From Homarus americanus (taxonomy: Eukaryota > Arthropoda > Malacostraca > Decapoda > Nephropidae), in assembly GCF_018991925.1 (NCBI RefSeq), contig NW_024724368.1:2175162-2239161 (forward strand): a stretch of 64,000 bases of DNA, read 5' to 3'. The stretch's first letter is position 1, and every line of letters begins with the position of its first letter. This document shows, piece after piece, positions 1 through 42,094 of the stretch. The notes under the pieces were generated by a model. It was not told the origin of the DNA. It made no database searches and saw only the letters and a list, made by a program, of their open reading frames with translations. The translations under genes and the position numbers were made by a program.

Positions 1-1373
1 TTACTGATACAGGACAGGAAACACAATCGTCACCCAACAAAGTCATTAAAGATTATTGCTAAGTGCGCTCCCCGGCCCGGCCACCGCCACTAGTGTGTCG
101 TACTCAACACCAACACGCTAACTTGATACTTAATTCCCCTCACTAACATTAAATAACATTCCAGTATCACTTATTCTAATGCCTGGATGTTTCTTGCTGA
201 CTCAACTGGTACTATTTTAGCTGTGAGTAATTCCTTGATGTAACAAGAAAACAAACCCACAAATATTTACACCAGTGAGTAACCGGGTAGAAACAGCTAA
301 GACATAATATTTAACTCGCAACAGATTTCCTTTCTCATATATACTATTTTTTTTCTCTGTTCTCATCTAAATTAGTCGGGTTTTTTTCAAGATATTCTCC
401 CTGATGTCGTGGCATCTTGGTTTATGTACATTTCCTGGCCAAAGTCTTGCCAAGTTACGCTCCTTAATATTCCTGCAGTAAGCCTCGCCAAATCAGGCTT
501 CCTAACGTTAATATGTCATCTATGCCACCCACCGTCGAGTTATATTTCTAAAGAGACAAGCGGAGTTTTGTTGTTTTATATATAAACTTTCGATGGTAAT
601 TTCCACGTGTTCTTGACTATACCCATTTCTTTACATTTACAATTGGTACTCACGAAATATTAGAAAATTCTCTCGCAAATTTCCTCCCAGTAAACTTAAG
701 CATTTAGTTTAGTCTTACAAACACTGATAGTTAAATAATTCCCAATTTCTATCATTTATTTTACCAACAGGAGTTTTTTCTTACTTGTCTTACCGATTAC
801 TCGAGCTAAGTTACACATTCTATCGACAGTTACACCAAGTGAGGTTATTTTCTTAACATTGTCTTCCATTTGTTGTGCCAAGCTGCTCCCTACCTGTAGT
901 CAGAGTTATTTTATACAAGTTAAAGAAAAAAAAACCGCGCGGGATACTTCTATTGAAAGTAAACAAAATTTTTTCCTTCTATTAGTTCAGGAAGTCGCTA
1001 GAAGACCTTGAGGGTGGTTGGATATGTGTGGTTGTGTAAATGAATGGAGAAGGACGTGGTGGTGATGATGGCGGTGGAGTGTGAGAGAGGCGACAGTAAT
1101 ACACCATAAAGAGATCGTGACTCAGTGTTGTGAGGGGAGATAACGCAGCTGAATACCCCCAGTAAGAGTGACTGAACGATACCGAATGATGACTGTTGTT
1201 ATCTCCTGGTTTCGGTCAAAACAGTATAACGAAACAAAAAAGGTTTGAAAAGTGAAGAAAAGTAAATTTATTATTTCAACTTTATGATAATTTTGTCCAG
1301 CTGATCCATTGCCGAATTAAATTAGTGTTTCTCATTTTATTTTTACATCACTGTCTATGTACACTCGTCAATA

Positions 1374-1531
1374 AAAGTCCTATCGCCTCTTCTGCTGCTT
1401 CACGAACCTCAAGATACAGACTCGTGAACCCGAAGCAGTAGAAACTGATGCATTATTCTGTCTATAAATGCTTCGGATCCACGGTTTTGAATCTTGAGGT
1501 TCATGAAGCAGCAGAAGAGACAACAGGACTA
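1374..1531. mobile_element. Foldback MITE, family A (copy 1, eroded)
   Basis: AGTCCTATCGCCTCTTCTGC at the left and GCAGCAGAAGAGACAACAGG at the right form a long imperfect inverted repeat; further in, CAAGATACAGACTCGTGAAC pairs with TTTTGAATCTTGAGGTTCAT. The same sequence recurs at 22501-22685 and in part at 18866-18951. No coding capacity. Confidence 0.75.
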
Positions 1532-3759
1532 TACAGGCGAATCAATTTGAACTTATATGACGAATTTACCGAAGCAATATCTATCTATCTATCTATCGAT
1601 CTATCTATCTATTATCTATCTATCTACATTCTTTGAGAGTGATATAACAACGCTGTGCACACCTCTTAGACACAGGTAATGGCGGAGGATGTGACTTTCT
1701 TACACGTCAGGTTTTTAAGCGTACTCGAAGACAGCTTTTGAACAGTTGTATTACGAGACATACAGCAACAACAATCACAACAATACTACCATGATGACGA
1801 CCATTACCACCACCACTGATAACACCACAACCACCACTATCAACAACACTCTCACCATCAACAGCCTACATTAAGCCACTGTAATGTCATATATTATTAC
1901 TTTTTTATTCTCAAGTTTATTTTGTCATAACCTACATCCTTCTTCATCACTTACTCTCGATCACTATCTGTAACACTTCACCCTTAAACAATTTCTTAAC
2001 GATATCTTTATGAAAAAATTAATAATTATAAAAAAGTGTTCTGAACATTTCCACACACACAAGTACAGATAACAGTGAAACACCTCCATATAACGGGAAG
2101 GGCTAATGTTAAATTCATCAAAACACTTAACTATATAAACAAACCTTACGTAAAATAATGTATATACGTCAATGAGTCATTTTGATTAATTATATGTTTT
2201 TATATAGACAATATATACTGAAAAAAGATTAAATAGAAGAATAGTTTCGTTTTCTTCACCCGTAGAATTAGTGTACATATGGAGTTGGTACAAATAGGTT
2301 GTTCAAGACCTGATTGTTCCTGTGAACCGAGGAAGAAGGGGAGGGAGGGTGAAGGAGGAGGAGGAGGAGGAGGAAGAGATGGTGGAGAAATAGGAGGAAG
2401 AGATAGTGAAAGAAATGGAGGGAGAGGTATTCCTAGGGCCTGTCTTTGTGTTTTTAATATAAGTATAGTTGACAATATACTTATTATCACAAATGCTTGT
2501 GTATTGGGGTTATGTATGTATGTATGTATGTATGTGTAATGGGTGTATCAATATCCTTCACGATGACGCTTTGCTCTGATTACTTCCTCGGAGGTTTCAA
2601 TTTGCATATTAATTAGATAATTAGCTTAATTAAGGCCGGGACGGAGGGCGTTGAGGATAGCAGACTGAGGCCTAGCGAGAGAGAGAGAGAATCACGGGAC
2701 GCAATGAAAAACCTTCCGATTCGTTTTTCAAATTCTCGATACCGATTGATTTTTCTAAGGCATGGAGTTAATTTATTAATTTACACACATAACTAGCGGT
2801 CTATATATATATTGTTTACCTACATTGTTTATAATTATACATAATGAATTGTATACCTCCATTGTCAAGCCACCAAGGACAATTTTCAACATCCAACACA
2901 TTTTGTAACATTTTGGGTCTAGACTGAAACATTTATACTTTTCGCCTCGTTAAGATTATCATAACCACTTATAACTTTCTTATAACTTTGCACTCATCTT
3001 TCAAAACTCCACGAAATAAATCATCGGTTTACTTTCTTCGATTTCCTCGCCTGGTGGACAATCTCTTCAAAGTTTTCTTGTTTTCGCGTCGTTTTCTGCA
3101 GTTATCATGCACCCGCGCACTTCCTCCTCCCTTCGCTGCCATATGCATGTGCTAGGGAGTAAAAATCTAACCACTTCTAATTTCTTTAAGCAACACCTAA
3201 ATTACCACCACCTCCCCCTGGCTTATTTCGCGTGAAGATTAACCACCCTAACTCTAACCTAACCTAACTCTAACCTAGCATAATTCACAATATTCTTTTA
3301 TCTCAAATTCCCGTTACGTCTCACCTCACATCTCAGAGCAACACGAGGAAAATTGTTGGGGATTTGACGGCGAAAAAGTAAAGGAACTCACTCGGTCTGG
3401 ATGTGCCTCTAATTTTCCAATTTAAGTTTGTGCCTCGACTGTTTAGAGTGTTGAGATGGAGGGACGGGTGTGAAGACAGAGCCTCTTAGTCCCCTCCCCG
3501 TCTGTTACCTTGTTGCCTGTCTACCCTGTCAACACATATTTGATATTAGATATAGTATCCAAAATACTTCATATCCTCCCCCTAACACACAAACACACAC
3601 AGAAGTGACTTAGTGTTGCGTTGATGTTATAATATATTAGCTTTAACAAATAATACCTTTAAAAGCGTAGTTTAGGTTAACACTGTAATTTCACGCGGAA
3701 AAATGTCAAGTTGTAATACTTATGAATGAAAACAGAGGAACCCTATCTTGTATCAACTG

Positions 3760-4205
3760 AAGAACGTACATAAAAAGAAATCCGACTGTGAGAGATATTT
3801 AGGGGTAATGATAAGTAGGAACCTGAAACCCATAGGCATTAGGAACCTTGAGTATAAAGACAGAATAAAAACAACTTAAAATATTTCGAGAGACGTAGTG
3901 CGCGTGAAGATAATGATCGAAGCGTATAAATGGAAGACGGGGTTAAACAAAGGTGATATAACAAATGTATTTAAACTATCAAATCAGAAGCGAACACATA
4001 ACAATGACTTTAAATAAGACAAATTTAGACTTAGGAAGGAATTAGATAAACATTGGTTCATCACAGAGTTGTAGAGGAGTGGAGCAGTACTTAACACCAC
4101 CACTAACTCGAGATCATTGGAAGGCTTTAAATATAAGTTGGGTAGATATGTGAGTGATGAAGGTTGGGTGTAAACAAGGCTGGCTAGTATGGACACCACC
4201 CAACC
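3760..4205 (+). mobile_element. CR1-like LINE remnant (reverse transcriptase C-terminus)
   Basis: Conceptual translation, broken by stops and shifts, gives CERYLGVMISRNLKPIG, IMIEAYKWKTGLNKGDI, NQKRTHNNDFK, DKFRLRKELDKHWF and SRSLEGFKYKLGRYV, in the order typical of the RT end of CR1-type LINEs. Part of it matches the minus-strand copy at 56139-56885. No intact ORF; a dead copy. Confidence 0.7.
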
Positions 4206-5906
4206 TTCGAGCAATTGTCTAACTTACACAAGTGTCCACGTTTATGGATCCTTTTATGTACCAAGTTTCACCGAGATCCATCAATCTATTATTCCCCTGA
4301 GATTTATTGCTGATATAATCTGTGCTGGGACATACACACACATACACACTGTTGCACTTATCAATACGACATGTATGTGGTGTCACGATCGTTTGGTTAA
4401 GTGTTGAGAAAAGTCAGTTCATATGAACCGCCGGAAAGACACAGACAGGCAAGCGTAACGTTATATGACCATTCCATAACAGTGGCGAGGAATAACAACA
4501 AACTGTACAGTAGATCGGTGACGCCCCTGTTAACACCTGGCACAGAGCTAGGGAGGAACAATAAGTGACCTTTACAACATCTCATTGGTGTTATATACAG
4601 TAACTTAACTACAACTGTGTGGAACAACTTGCTTCACATAGCCCCGGTGAATAGATCCGAGAACGACACCTATACAGTTTGTTATGAGAAATAGGAGTAT
4701 AGAGCGTCTTTGATAAACTTGGTATAACGCAGGTAATTCGACGCCTGTTGACGTCATCATAGCGTAATCACAGCGTCAGGTCATTTGTTCTCAGTTTGGT
4801 CATGAAGTGAAATCAGGAAAGGTGTTAATCCCTTGGCCGTAGTAAATGTCTTAAGCGTTGGTGGAGGAAAACATTAAATGACTGGTTGTTTAGGCAGTCT
4901 TGTTCCAACAACTTGAAATGATGACTCAGCGTTTGTTCAGCTATACAATGCAAATAAAAACAGATTTCACGGCTGTTGGACTATCTTGTTTCACGGACAA
5001 AATCTGTTAAAAATCTCCAACACCACAACTCTCCGCTACACTTATATATACAGTATCGTCGTATATATATCTACCACACAGGACTATCCACTGCGATTAC
5101 TGTGGGATAATCCGAGCAGTTCTACTTTGCTTAAGAACCTTCCAAATGACCTTTGCCAGAGGCTATGTTTGTATCTCCCGACGTCAAGGAGGTAGTACCC
5201 GTGTACCTCACCACAGTCAGGCAAGGCACGCCACTTAAACCACGTAGGCAGGGTATTTACTTAAGGTATGGAGGCTACTGGCAACACAACCATCACTCCT
5301 TAACTTGGCGCACTGCGTAGCCTAGTGTCAAGAAACAACCCAGAGAGGTAACAGTGAGACATACTAAAAATACAACACTGGTACGAAAAATTATCAGAAA
5401 AATATAGCTGAACAATAACCAACGAAACAAACTGAGACTTTAGACAAATAAAAAACTATAAACAGAAAAAAAAAATCACGTTATCAAAAGTTAAGAGTTT
5501 TAATAATTACAAGACGATAGAGAAACCTTACCTTGAACACGAGAAAAGAATCAGCATTTTTACATACTTAATACACTCAAATATTAATGGCGATAAAAAC
5601 CCCCAGTAGAATATAACAATACACTGGCTACTGAATACTATACTGATCGGGTTAGACTTGGGTACTTACCGCCTCAAACTGGGGGCAACGTCTTGGGTTG
5701 GTTTCTCACGTTCTGCAATAAACAAGCAAACAGATAAATAATAATAGAAGAATAATAAAAGAAATAAGATAAAAATCCCTTTAACTCGTCCCAAAACCAA
5801 CTTTGGGTCGCCGCCAGGTACCCTGGAATGTCATGGAATGAATCATGGGTTTATACTCAGGTAAGTGTTAAGAGAGATGCGTCAGTCACTGGGGTTCTTG
5901 GAAAAA

Positions 5907-5989
<83 letters not shown>

Positions 5990-8211
5990 TCTTCCTGACC
6001 TTACTGAAGCGTGAATAGCAAATAAGGAAGAGGATTAAGCATAATATTTTTAATTATACAACACTAAACGATATTTGGAACATTACATAGCTAAAAGAGT
6101 AAAGACTAAGCCATTGTACAGCGGAATTTAAATTAGTATATCTATGTCAATATATCAGGAGTCTATATTTTGTTTACATTTGATTACATTTACGTCAAGT
6201 GAGTCCAGAGTTTTGGTTAGGATATGCCAGGATATGGATAGGTTGCGTAAAGTTTGGCTGAGTTGGGTATGGACGGAACTGTCAATATAGCATTAAAAGT
6301 TTTAGTATTGGTGTTTTTACTCATTTTAATCCGACTTATATCGTAGTTTAGCTTGTAGATTATTAAAAATATGGTAGAATATTCTATTTAATACTCGTTA
6401 GCTGAAGGAAGTCAGTAGTAAAGATGATATTTGAAAGTTGTGATACAGATGGCGACAGTCCCGCTGCTTCCCTCGTAACTCCCTGTATCCGCGAAATTTT
6501 AAATTTATTACTCTTGATATTTACTAGTAAACTGTAAGAAATTCCTGAGTTATGTGACTATATTTTTCCGGGAATGCTATTGGAAGTTCTTTACCAATAC
6601 TGTTTTAGTTTCAAGTGAATTTAGAAGTTTTTGAAAATAAATAGTTGTCTTTCGTAAATGTTCGCTTCTCTACTCTTCTCGGGGGCTAAACACGACATAC
6701 AAAACTTTACAATTCAATCATAAAAACCCAGTGTATCAAACTATTAAAAAACAACATTGGATATAAGATCTTGGTCGTTTACGTGGTATAAATACCTAAA
6801 GGGCGAGAATGCCTGTTATAAAAGGAAACATAAGCACGCTGAAGACCAAAATACAGTAACCATGGAATGAGCTCTCCCAGGTGACCTTGCCAACATGGGT
6901 GTGGTAATAAGAGGGACAGCTCCACACACTATACTAACACTATAATACAATTTTCTTTTCTCAGTCCTACAACTCTCCCGGGAATAAGACCGCGAGAAAC
7001 CGATCTGTGATGTGGCAACTATGTGGAAACTATTTTGTATTTCTTTTATAAATTTTTTTTTGACACTTATGTATATCTTACGTAATGCAATTGATCAAAT
7101 ACTAAAGAGAAATTATTTAATAACTAATGTAATTAATAGTACCAGTATGTTATTAACCTTACCAGATACCAATAACTTACGTAGGTCTTAACTTATATAC
7201 ACTGAATTCAATGATCATTACACGGTGTTATTATATCAATGGATTAATATACAGGTGTTCGCGAGAGGACCTAACCTAACCTCACCTAACCTAACCTAGC
7301 CTAATCTATGACACGAAAACAAGTTAAAAAACAACCACAAGCCAATAATATTTACAATACAAACAAGTGGTTGTTGACTCAGCAGTTACCTAGCACCAGT
7401 ACCCGAGTGACGGAGGCTGTTATAACACAGTACATCAAGAGGCTACACGAACACGATAGCCTCATGTGAATTCTATTTTGGTTTTATATATCTATCAAAC
7501 AATTAACCGCAATGGATTTTTTTTCATTGACTAAGCTACATTAATTCCTTCTCACAGGTCTATAAAACTTAGGGTAGAATATGTCATAAAGAGTGATAAA
7601 ATGGTATAATTTATCATAGCTCCCGTAGTGATGAACTTAGACGGTAATCTCTGAAGGTCTCACTATAATGCTCTGAACTGTGGCTGTTGATAATATTACA
7701 CAGTTTGTACTTTGTAAAAATCATCTTTAAATCTAAATGAAGTAAAGATACATAAAATATTAGTAATATAACGAGTGCAATATAACCCAAACCAGCCTCT
7801 CAGATGATGAACCAACCGAAGAAATAACTAGCAAGGGACTATGATATAAAACAATAAAAATAAAATGAATTCTGATGTGGTTTCAAATATCAGAAAGCGA
7901 TAACAGTTATATAAACAAGGTGTGGCCAGTGAGCATTGGTTATTGACGAGTTAACGAGACTGATCGTACGTTCGGCAGCGTAAATAATAAACCAAATTGA
8001 ACAAAAAAAACACACGAAAACATATATTGACACTTGGTTAGGACTGGCTGGCACTGAGCAGAGAACCACAGCCAGAAATATTTGGTATGTGAGAGTTTTT
8101 TTAATCCCTTCTTAAACTGAGTATCTGACTGTGTTGATCTGCATTCCATTTTGCTTATAGTATTTGAGCCACACACGCTGCCATAATCAAGGATAACTAA
8201 TATTCGCTCTT

Positions 8212-8254
<43 letters not shown>

Positions 8255-10002
8255 ATAGCACCAGGAAGTCTTATAAACAGTGCATGATGCTTATCAAACC
8301 AACTTGTTGTTAAGTGTGCGGGAGACAAGGCCGAGCATGATTTTGGCAGACCACACACACTACTTTCTTGATTTTAAGGTTGAATTTTGAGAACGTTTTC
8401 CCTGTCTTCCTTCTTATACCGAGGGGCGCTGCCGTCTCATAGTCCCGCGGTTAACCTTCCTACTTGTTTCTATCTAAAATTCATGGCAGCGTCGAAAGCA
8501 GTAACGAGAATTATAATGCAATGGTGAGGATAGGGCGGGAGGTGAAGGGGTAGGGGTGGTGGTGATGATGGTAGTGGTTGGTGGTAGTGGTGGTGATGGT
8601 GGTAGTGGTGGTGATGGTAGTAGTGGTGGTGATGGTAGTAGTGGTGGTGATGGTAGTAGTGGTGGTGATGGTAGCAGTGGAGGTGATGGTGGTAGTGGAG
8701 GTGATGGTGGTAGGTGCTGGCAGATGTGGCACCGCCGTGACCCTGGCCACCTGCCACTCTTGCTACCCACCTTCCTCCTCCTGACTCACAATGCAGCTGA
8801 GCAACCTGGTAGATAAGATGACCCACTATGACCTGTACTGTACCTCACTCCTCCTAGGTGTGTGTGTACCATAATAACCAAGGCAACTCCAGTAATGATC
8901 ACCTGTAAGGGCCAAGGTTCGTAAAGTCCTGGGAAGTGTTAGAGGTGCTACAGGTACCAGGCAGCGGCGCCACAGTGACCATTATTAGTGTGATGACGTG
9001 TGGCAGTGTCGGCGTGACCCGCGGGCCGGAACAAGTGCAGAGGGCGCGCGCCACAAATACCCTGGCAGGGGCGCGGCGCGGGCACGCTCAGCAGCCACCA
9101 CCAGCAACAGAGGCGCCACCACCGTTACTATGCACCGGCCACCACCTCACCTTCCTCACACTCCCTCACAACAATGGTCTGTATCCCCTCACGTTGATAC
9201 ACACACCCCCCCTCCCAGAAAAAAAAACAACTGCCCACACCATACTATACCGCTGCGGTGGTGTGTGGTGGAGGGGCGTGAGTATGGTAGGCCAGGTATG
9301 GTGAGCCGGGGGTTGGCACTCACCCATGTGTTAAACCTCATGCCCCCTGTGCCCTTGACCTGCTCTTCCCTCAACAAATACATCAACAGTCTTACCTCAC
9401 GTCTCTTCATAAATTCTCCCTGCATAAGACTCATCAATCGCACTCCATAAAAAAACTAAAACTAAAATCGAATCCCACTAAAGATTTAACATAACAGAAG
9501 ACAAAGATATACCCCCCCCCCCGTACACGTCCGTTGGCAAAGTTTATCCCTTGTGTGGTTCTCCCAGCCGTCGACCACAGGCATAAACTCTCCCCCAACA
9601 CATCTGCCACCGACCGTATCTCCTCCCAGTAGTGTTAAGCTCTCACCACCAGCCCGGGAAACAACTGAGGTTATCGCTTTACTGTGGCTGTCGCTCTTGG
9701 CTCGACTAAGAACAAAAAAGAGGAGGAAAGGATAAAGTTTACCCCATGGAAGGTATAGGAGAGAAAGACGAAGGATGGAGGCAAGACAAAAAAGAGGTAC
9801 AAGAGAAAACTAAATTATGGGGAAAGTATTAGTGAGTGACTGACTGTATGAAGGCGAGGAGGTAGGTTAGGTAGATCACACAGGAATACAATCAATCACC
9901 CATACTGTGGATAAAAACAAAGGTAAAGAATGTATCTGTTACCACTACAAGGTTAACCCAAGAGATTTTTATACAAGAGGGTACGGTTTTAGAGGCTCGT
10001 GG

Positions 10003-10035
10003 TATATATAGCATTAGTCTCCCGGAGTCTCATTC
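10003..10035 (+). promoter_or_regulatory. Candidate core promoter: TATA box plus initiator
   Basis: TATATATA lies at 10003-10010. A TCATTC that fits the arthropod initiator TCAKTY lies at 10030-10035, putting the presumed +1 A at 10032, 29 bases after the first T of the TATA box. This spacing is canonical. It sits about 1.3 kb upstream of the start codon and would need a short 5' UTR exon spliced to the acceptor at 11264. No downstream promoter element is visible at +28. TATA-like strings are common in AT-rich DNA, so this is a candidate only. Confidence 0.3.
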
Positions 10036-10745
10036 CCAACTGATGGGTATAATAAGAAATAATTGACCAAGTTTTGAATATAGCAAAGCCTCTTGAGTCG
10101 TTCTTGATGATAATAAGACGCGTGTTCAGTTGTCATCCAGCATAAGGTACTCTATCAGTGCCCCGCCGCCCACCTCTTAATTAGCCCAGTTTGTCTCTGA
10201 TTTAACCTGGTGTTGGGGGGGGGGGGTGAGACAGGTGCTTCTGACGCAATGACCAAGATGGCGGACCAAGTACACCATGACCTCCAGTGTTACCACCACC
10301 ACCACCACCACACTATGACCTACACCAGCTGGGCAAAATGGTAGTAAACACTGTTGGTTGTATCAGGTGTAATATTGGCCTTTGATCCCATCCTGGTGCT
10401 GAAGAATGGTGGAGATGAGGGGGTGATGGAAGCCTTGGTCGCAGTGGTGGTGATGTGTGGAGGTAGTGGTGAGGAGGGGTGAGGAGAAACAGTGGCCACA
10501 GTGACTGGGGAGGAGGTGGCCACGCCTAACATTCTCCATCTGGTGCGTAGAGGCCACAGTTAACACCTCAGTTATGCAGACACCGCGGCCACGTCTCCAG
10601 GATTAGGACGAGGGAGACAGCGTGGGGGGAGGGGATGGAGGGTGGGGTGTGGGGAGGAGGGTGGGGTGGGGTCATGGAGAAGGTGCCACGTGGTGTGTCC
10701 TCCCCGGGTCAACCTATCAGACCTTAATACTGAAACTGGAACTAT

Positions 10746-10784
<39 letters not shown>

Positions 10785-10985
10785 GAACTTGACCACTATC
10801 CTCTTCCATAATCCCCCACCACACCTCTCATCCCTCTCTCCTGTCAACTAATTACCACACACACACACACACACACACACACATCTTCGTTCAGGTGTAA
10901 CTTAATTAGAGTATGGGTCACCTGTCAGTTACATTGTCTTCACCTTGTTTGTGTTGTGTTTACATGTTAATCAGTCACAGGTAAA

Positions 10986-10988
<3 letters not shown>

Positions 10989-11074
<86 letters not shown>

Positions 11075-11222
11075 CAAAGATGATGTTAATGATGATGGTG
11101 ATGATAATGATGGTGACGGTGACGATGGTGATGGTGACGATGGTGATGGTGACGATGTAGACGATGATGATGATGATGTAGACGATGATGATGATGATGT
11201 AGACGATGATGATGATGATGTT
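10989..11222. repeat. CA array followed by GATGAT/GGTGAC repeats
   Basis: CA dinucleotide repeat at 10989-11071, then GATGGTGATGGTGAC-type and GTAGACGATGATGATGAT-type repeats to 11222, ending about 40 bp before the exon 1 acceptor. Confidence 0.85.
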
Positions 11223-11264
11223 TTTGTTTAATTAACGTTGTTATTGTTGTTGTATCCCGGACAG

Positions 11265-11292
11265 AAGTGAGCTGCGGTGACCTCGCGGCAAG
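11265..11292 (+). other. 5' UTR portion of the first coding exon
   Basis: A splice acceptor (CCCGGACAG after a T/G-rich stretch) ends at 11264. The 28 bases that follow lead into GGCAAGATGGCC, a good initiation context (purine at -3, G at +4). This suggests at least one further non-coding exon upstream. The acceptor is inferred from sequence only. Confidence 0.45.
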
Positions 11293-39188
<27,896 letters not shown>

Positions 39189-40913
39189 GCACCTTGCGTC
39201 ACGCCCCCGCACGCCCGCAGCTCTTGCAGAGGCGCGGGGGCGCAGCACAGCTGAATTTTGTGTGATATTAAAACTGGAGACGCGACTGGCCCCTAAGCCG
39301 CCGTGACCCCAGACGACGTGAGGAGATGGGTGGGCGGGAGTAAGACGGGGTCACTCAGGTCACGCCCCCGCCATACCCCCGCGACGGTGTTGTCACAGGT
39401 GTGTGTCATCACCTGCCGACACTAGTTACCCTACTGGAGACTTTACTGCTGCCTCTCTTGGTTCCTGGGTGTGTGAGGCGGCCGCTGTCCCTCACACTGA
39501 CGGCAACAGACAGGCGGCACCGCCCCTGCATTCCCACCACACCTCCCTGGTCCACTGCCTCGTGACGCTCTTCGTCTCTACTCTCTTCTTTACCAAGTTT
39601 TCATCGTCGTCCCTCGCTTGACAGCCTTACAGACGACCCTCAGCTGACCTGCAGGTGGGATGCGGGGAGGCCAGGCAGGGCACGCCCACCCTCCGCCCCA
39701 CAGCTCGTCCTCGGGCTACTGTTCAGCCCGAGGACAACCTTCGGGCGGGGCAGCGTGGGAGGCCCCTGGCTGCCCTACACCATCAGGAGAAGATAACCTT
39801 CATGTCTACACATAAACCTCACTACCATAGGCAAGACTCGAGATTCCTCTCTGTTGTGTCGTCTTAGAGCATTCCAGGTCCGTAGACGGTGACTTACGAG
39901 AGGGATTCCTATGTTGAAGACGTTGATGATGACTGTCCCGCCCAGGTGCCGCAGGTGTCGGCGGCCCGCCAGGTTCCCATAGTTTAAGATTCATTGTTGA
40001 CACCTGTAAACTAATATATCGTGAATGAAGACATCATATACATCAGTGTCCAATTGTCTCACTCATTAGCGGACTGTAAATAATACTTCATTAGCACGTG
40101 ATGTATATATAATTCGTGGAGTGACGTCATCGTCTCTCAGGTAAGACAGTCTCTCCCCCAGAGAGAGAGACAGAGAGACTGCCCAGAGACCAACACCTGC
40201 CGCCCGTGGCCCCGGCACCTCGCTCATGAAACTCAATAATTAGACTTAAGGATTTTATACACGGATGAGTACAATCTAGTCAGCTTGTTCCTTTGTGAAG
40301 GATCAGTCTCTGGACGGCCTTCTTGTGTGACTGTTACACCGACTCTCCTGCCAGGGAGTCGCTCATCACCTTCAACTCTCTGCTACATCAAGTAAGGAAA
40401 CACTCGGCACCATCGCTCGAGGACCAGACTATGGCGGTCATCTGTCGCCAAACAATAACACTCCTGGACGGTGTAGCAGACCCCTAAGGTGTTGGTGAGC
40501 GACGCCTGCTGGAGAGGCCTTATGTCCATTGGTCGCTGCACCAGTAGGACTAATGTACATTGGTTGGTCCGGATGTTAGGCGAAATGATCGCTAGTCTCA
40601 GCGTATGGACACAACACATGTTGCTTTATGTATGAAGTTACTGCCAGTTGGTTACTACTAAGGCTTACGGCTGCTGCGGCAACAAACACTCACGTCATTA
40701 AGTTGACAGAAAAGTTTTTTGTTATTTGAAGGTTTTGTTTGTCAACGGGGCGTGTCAGGTACAGGGCCAGGTGTCCTCCCGTGGCCGGCCTCATGCTACG
40801 GCCTCTCATCACGGCCTCACACCATGGCCTCTTGTCATGGCCTCAGACTATGACCACTCACCATGGCCTGACAGGGCCGAGGCACACCTGCCGACCGGCA
40901 CGCCCGTAGCAGC

Positions 40914-40916
<3 letters not shown>

Positions 40917-40960
<44 letters not shown>

Positions 40961-41028
40961 AACAAACACACACGCACACACACAAATACACACACACACA
41001 CACACACACAAATACACACACACACACT
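40917..41028. repeat. CA array in the probable 3' UTR
   Basis: CA dinucleotides with AAACAA, GC and AAAT interruptions. Confidence 0.9.
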
Positions 41029-41533
41029 TAATGTATCATGTTTTACGAGTGGTTTTTCTACAGTGTATAAAGGAATTTGTATATGATTGTATCACGTCTT
41101 GTACATGTCTGTCACGTCACCCTTGACCTACCGTAGACTAGTCAGTAACTACACGTATACAGTAGATGCCGCTAAGGGACCGTAACCTACCCGCCGGGCG
41201 CGTGTGAAGCAGCGGCCTGGCGGGAGACCTGTTACTCTTGTTGTTGATGTTAACACGGACGCTGGTCCCCATATTTTCTATAGAGTAGAGTGTTCGGGGG
41301 ATACTATAGTGCATCTCTAAAAAAATAATAATCATAATAATAATCCCTCGTGTTGTTGTGGTGAGTGTGTGTGTTTGTAGGGTCACCAGCTTCCTGTCGT
41401 CACCGCCCCTCTTGGTGAACTCCCCTCTGTCATCTCGTGAAGACTATCGTATGTGTTGACCTTTAGTGAATCCTACGTCCGTTCGTCCCCTTGACACTGG
41501 GTAAATAACATAACTACGTAGGGAATGTTATAT

Positions 41534-41539
41534 AATAAA
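41534..41539 (+). terminator. Candidate polyadenylation signal AATAAA
   Basis: Canonical hexamer downstream of the sarcalumenin stop, with a T/G-rich downstream element about 20 bases further on. It is the best-formed poly(A) signal between the stop codon and the GGA microsatellite at 41579. Confidence 0.4.
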
Positions 41540-41578
41540 CTTGTATCAACCACGACTGTGTTTTGTTGTCCTTGACTA

Positions 41579-41680
41579 TGAGGAGGAGGAGGAGGAGGAG
41601 GAGGAGGAGGAGGAAGAGGAGGAGGAGGAGAAAGGGAGAGAGGAGGAGGAGGAGGAGGAGGAGGAGGAGGAGGAGGAAGA
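41579..41680. repeat. GGA microsatellite just after the gene
   Basis: GAG/GGA trinucleotide repeat with minor interruptions, starting about 40 bp after the candidate poly(A) signal. Confidence 0.9.
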
Positions 41681-41764
41681 AGAGAATATTTAAACTATGA
41701 TAAAGATAGAATAAGGTGAACACAGATGAGGATGACTATTTATTACCCTGATAAGTATTACTGT

Positions 41765-41985
41765 ACACACACACACCACACACCCAGCACACACCTCCCT
41801 CCCCCCACACACCCCCCACACACCTCCCTCCCCACACACCTCCCTCCCTCACACACCCTCCCCCACACACCTCCTCCCCCACACACCTCCCTCCCCCCAC
41901 ACACCTCCCTCCCCCCCACACACCTCCCCCCCACACACCCTCCCCACACACCCTCCCCACACACCTCCCTCCCCCACACACCTAC
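41765..41985. repeat. CACACACCTCCCTCCCC minisatellite
   Basis: About a dozen irregular units of ACACACCTCCCTCCCCC; both strands are open in several frames purely by composition. Confidence 0.85.
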
Positions 41986-42094
41986 ACCGTCATTTTATCA
42001 CCATATAACAGCAGCAGGAGACACAACCCCTGTATTCCCAACACAGACACTGAAAAACATGAACCTTTAAACAGAGAAGAAGACAAATATATTA

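Larger units (their letters stand above)
1..10002. other. Upstream intergenic DNA, no gene recognised
   Basis: AT-rich DNA without a credible coding frame. It holds a foldback MITE (1374-1531), a CR1-like LINE remnant (~3760-4205), TA (5908-5980) and GA (8214-8250) arrays, a GGT/GAT minisatellite (8556-8712), short CCTAA runs (~3250-3280, ~7270-7300), and a CpG/GC-rich patch at 8990-9130 that could be an alternative upstream promoter. Confidence 0.6.
39189..41555 (+). other. Probable 3' UTR and its poly(A) signals
   Basis: No further coding frame is visible after the stop. AATAAA at 41534-41539 is followed 15-30 bases later by a T/G-rich element (TGTGTTTTGTTGT), a good cleavage context that predicts an end near 41555. 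An earlier ATTAAA variant at 39267-39272 could give a short form. The interval includes a CA array (40917-41028) and C+T-rich DNA. The extent is inferred. Confidence 0.45.

Noticed and set aside
4397..5195. Small frames of 60-80 codons downstream of the LINE remnant
   Set aside because: No similarity recognised, no repeat-family match, and length is within chance for this base composition.
8990..9450. GC-rich frames at 8936-9450 as a separate gene
   Set aside because: Two overlapping frames with no domain, no splice consistency and low-complexity content; at best a CpG-rich promoter patch.
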